From: Candidatus Bathyarchaeota archaeon
Lineage (GTDB): Archaea > Thermoproteota > CALKCG01 > B24 > JAGTQN01
Reading direction: 5' to 3'
DNA length: 7,442 nt
Assembly: GCA_018396395.1 (NCBI GenBank)
Contig: JAGTQN010000083.1
Location: forward strand, 1 to 7,442
In this document: piece after piece, positions 6,552 through 7,442 of the stretch
Layout: every line of letters begins with the position of its first letter
How positions within the stretch are numbered: position 1 is the stretch's first letter
Made by a program: the position numbers and the translations under genes
Notes under the pieces: model-generated
Told to the model about the DNA's origin: nothing
Databases searched by the model: none
What the model saw: the letters and a program-made list of their open reading frames with translations, nothing else

Positions 6552-7114
6552 CCAGCAACTCCTATATGCCTATGTCTTATTGCTTTAATAATAGGGGGAC
6601 CACAGGTTGCCATTAGGATGGCTGTTGTGGCCTCATGGACAGGTCCCATAGGATATGGGATAGGGATGAAAAGCCCTATGAATCCGCCGATGATGGCTGC
6701 CTCGAATCCCTTTACGAGGGGAAGAAGGGTTGCTATGCTTGTGATGACATCGTAGAGAAGGGTGAGAAGAAAGCCTCCGACAGCTAACTCGAGTCTTCCG
6801 ACATCTTGTCTTCGGAACCATACGATCCCAGAAAGAGCTCCGATGAATCCCATGGAGAAAGATGTTGCAATGCTCCAATAGCCAGCACCGAAGTATAGAA
6901 GATCTGTGATGAGCATCGTAAGGAGACCCACGATAAAGCCTAAAGGAGCCCCAAAAAGAACTCCACTCATGGCTGTTAAGAAAGTCGTTGGCTTTATGTT
7001 GAAGAGGGGGGCCAGAAGAAGCCTCGATGCTACATTGGCGGCTGTAAAACACGCGATAAGCGCCAATCGCAGACTGGTAGAGTATCTTATGCCCCCAATC
7101 GCTTGCGAATTCAT
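6548..7114 (-). CDS. ECF-transporter substrate-specificity (S) component, possibly corrinoid type
   Basis: S components are small membrane proteins that bind a vitamin or metal and work with a T subunit and two ATPases. The 188-residue product has about six hydrophobic segments (roughly 13-35, 43-62, 62-76, 83-101, 108-131 and 137-155) plus a last one near 160-178. S-component features seen are the small-residue-rich TAMSGVLFGAPLGFIVGLLT block (47-66), D71 after the second helix, LLTLLYDVITS (116-126), and GPVHEATTAIL (157-167) in the final helix. The substrate cannot be read from this alone. The coupled DUF4430-like gene points towards cobalamin or a related corrinoid. No A, A' or T gene is nearby, so it would depend on a shared energising module. 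The ATG is preceded by AAAAGGAAA and a TATA-like box about 36 bases upstream. The gene begins about 60 bases from the right IS remnant. Confidence 0.85.
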   Translation of the reverse strand: MNSQAIGGIRYSTSLRLALIACFTAANVASRLLLAPLFNIKPTTFLTAMSGVLFGAPLGFIVGLLTMLITDLLYFGAGYWSIATSFSMGFIGALSGIVWFRRQDVGRLELAVGGFLLTLLYDVITSIATLLPLVKGFEAAIIGGFIGLFIPIPYPMGPVHEATTAILMATCGPPIIKAIRHRHIGVAG

Positions 7115-7146
7115 TTTCCTTTTCCATAGTAGGAAAATTTACCAAG

Positions 7147-7156
7147 CATATAAATC
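7147..7156 (-). promoter_or_regulatory. TATA-like box for the ECF S/DUF4430 operon
   Basis: GATTTATATG on the minus strand is centred about 36 bases before the ATG at 7114. Initiation near 7125 would give a leader of about ten bases carrying the AAAAGGAAA ribosome binding site. The box lies only about 20 bases outside the end of the right IS remnant (7175), so anything further upstream comes from the IS. Confidence 0.5.
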
Positions 7157-7174
7157 TTACTGTAGGCGCCCGGG

Positions 7175-7442
7175 GGTGCTGTAACCTTAAGCCTTCCGCC
7201 AGCCTCCTTTACGAGGCTTAGCATGGAAAGGGGTTCGGGTGCGAAGGATCCGCATGGAGCCTTTCCTAAAGCTATATGATGCCTTACGTTATAGTAGCCC
7301 TTCCAGGCTTCAAGGCATGCGGATAAATGGCTGAAGGGCTTATGGCATTTGCAAGGAAAGTGCAATAAAGGAAAGGTCGAAGATAATAAAAGTCCTTAAG
7401 CCTACGCTTTACTTCCTTGCTGAGCCTTTCAGGAGGCTTTAG
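7175..7442 (-). mobile_element. Insertion-sequence end, right copy (partial, inverted to the left copy)
   Basis: Read on the minus strand from 7442, this matches 22-272 and ends at the same GGTGCTGTAACC terminus (7175-7186 on the plus strand). It differs by an extra stretch of about 20 bases inside the coding part, a 3-base loss, single-base indels and scattered substitutions. It runs off the window edge exactly where the left copy's matching segment begins. Both copies face inward. Confidence 0.7.
7218..7442 (-). pseudogene. Decayed transposase C-terminal fragment
   Basis: This is the counterpart of the left transposase tail. From 7442 the frame gives LKPPERLSKEVKRRLKDF. An insertion of about 20 bases relative to the left copy then shifts the frame, after which HFPCKC, HKPFSHLSAC and LEAWKGYYN appear in another frame. 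One codon is missing in the YN-HVRHH region (YNVRHH), the Trp of SAW is Cys, and a one-base indel near 7240 moves the end out of frame, so the ancestral stop (7218-7220) is not used. The open frame then runs on towards the ECF S gene. It is not functional. Confidence 0.7.

Noticed and set aside
6384..6755. 123-codon plus-strand frame across the ECF S/DUF4430 junction
   Set aside because: It is antisense to two well-supported genes and shows no recognisable domain.
6633..7145. 170-codon minus-strand frame beginning at an ATG/GTG just upstream of the ECF S gene
   Set aside because: It reads the ECF S gene in the wrong frame. The product is rich in Ser, His and Arg and lacks membrane segments, unlike the hydrophobic product of the accepted frame.
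7111..7365. 84-codon minus-strand frame joining the transposase remnant to the ECF S start
   Set aside because: Only its first part resembles the transposase tail. The remainder is read-through after a frameshift and loss of the stop, so it is treated as pseudogene sequence.
1..7442. CRISPR array, tRNA or rRNA genes
   Set aside because: No regularly spaced repeats, cloverleaf-like segments or rRNA-like sequence were seen on either strand by eye.

Overview
The window looks archaeal, probably from the Thermoproteota/Bathyarchaeia area; this is an inference. The reasons are a cupin-type (archaeal) glucose-6-phosphate isomerase, an archaeal MTH1-like SPOUT RNA methyltransferase, an S-adenosylhomocysteine hydrolase without the C-terminal tail, TATA-like boxes at archaeal spacing, GTG and TTG starts, and heavy AGG (Arg) use. 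The genes carry no sign of recent foreign origin, but both ends of the window lie in remnants of one insertion sequence.

Layout from left to right. Bases 1-272 hold the 3' end of a transposase gene and the end of its IS, pointing right. Bases 273-418 are non-coding with one imperfect hairpin. On the minus strand, 419-2752 encodes a large NrdD-like protein (winged helix, ATP-cone, glycyl-radical reductase-like domain, zinc ribbon) that seems to lack the thiyl-radical cysteine. Divergent from it on the plus strand are the SPOUT methyltransferase (2879-3784) and ahcY (3863-5119). Convergent with ahcY, and only 6 bases away, is the cupin phosphoglucose isomerase (5126-5956, minus). Upstream of that, also on the minus strand, is a translationally coupled pair: an ECF-transporter S component (6548-7114) followed by a membrane-anchored DUF4430-like protein (6012-6551). 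Bases 7175-7442 are a second, decayed copy of the same IS end, inverted relative to the left one.

Functional links. The methyltransferase produces S-adenosylhomocysteine and AhcY removes it, so their co-orientation makes sense, although each probably has its own promoter. The ECF S protein and DUF4430 protein look like a substrate-uptake module, possibly for a corrinoid. Its ATPase and T subunits would have to be encoded elsewhere. The isomerase is central sugar metabolism.

The two most unusual items are the wHTH-ATP-cone-NrdD-like protein, whose build suggests a nucleotide-sensing regulator or a divergent reductase, and the ECF S/DUF4430 pair. Because the inverted IS remnants fall exactly at both window ends, this may be a short assembled contig that broke at repeats. 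Alternatively it could be an old composite-transposon-like arrangement.
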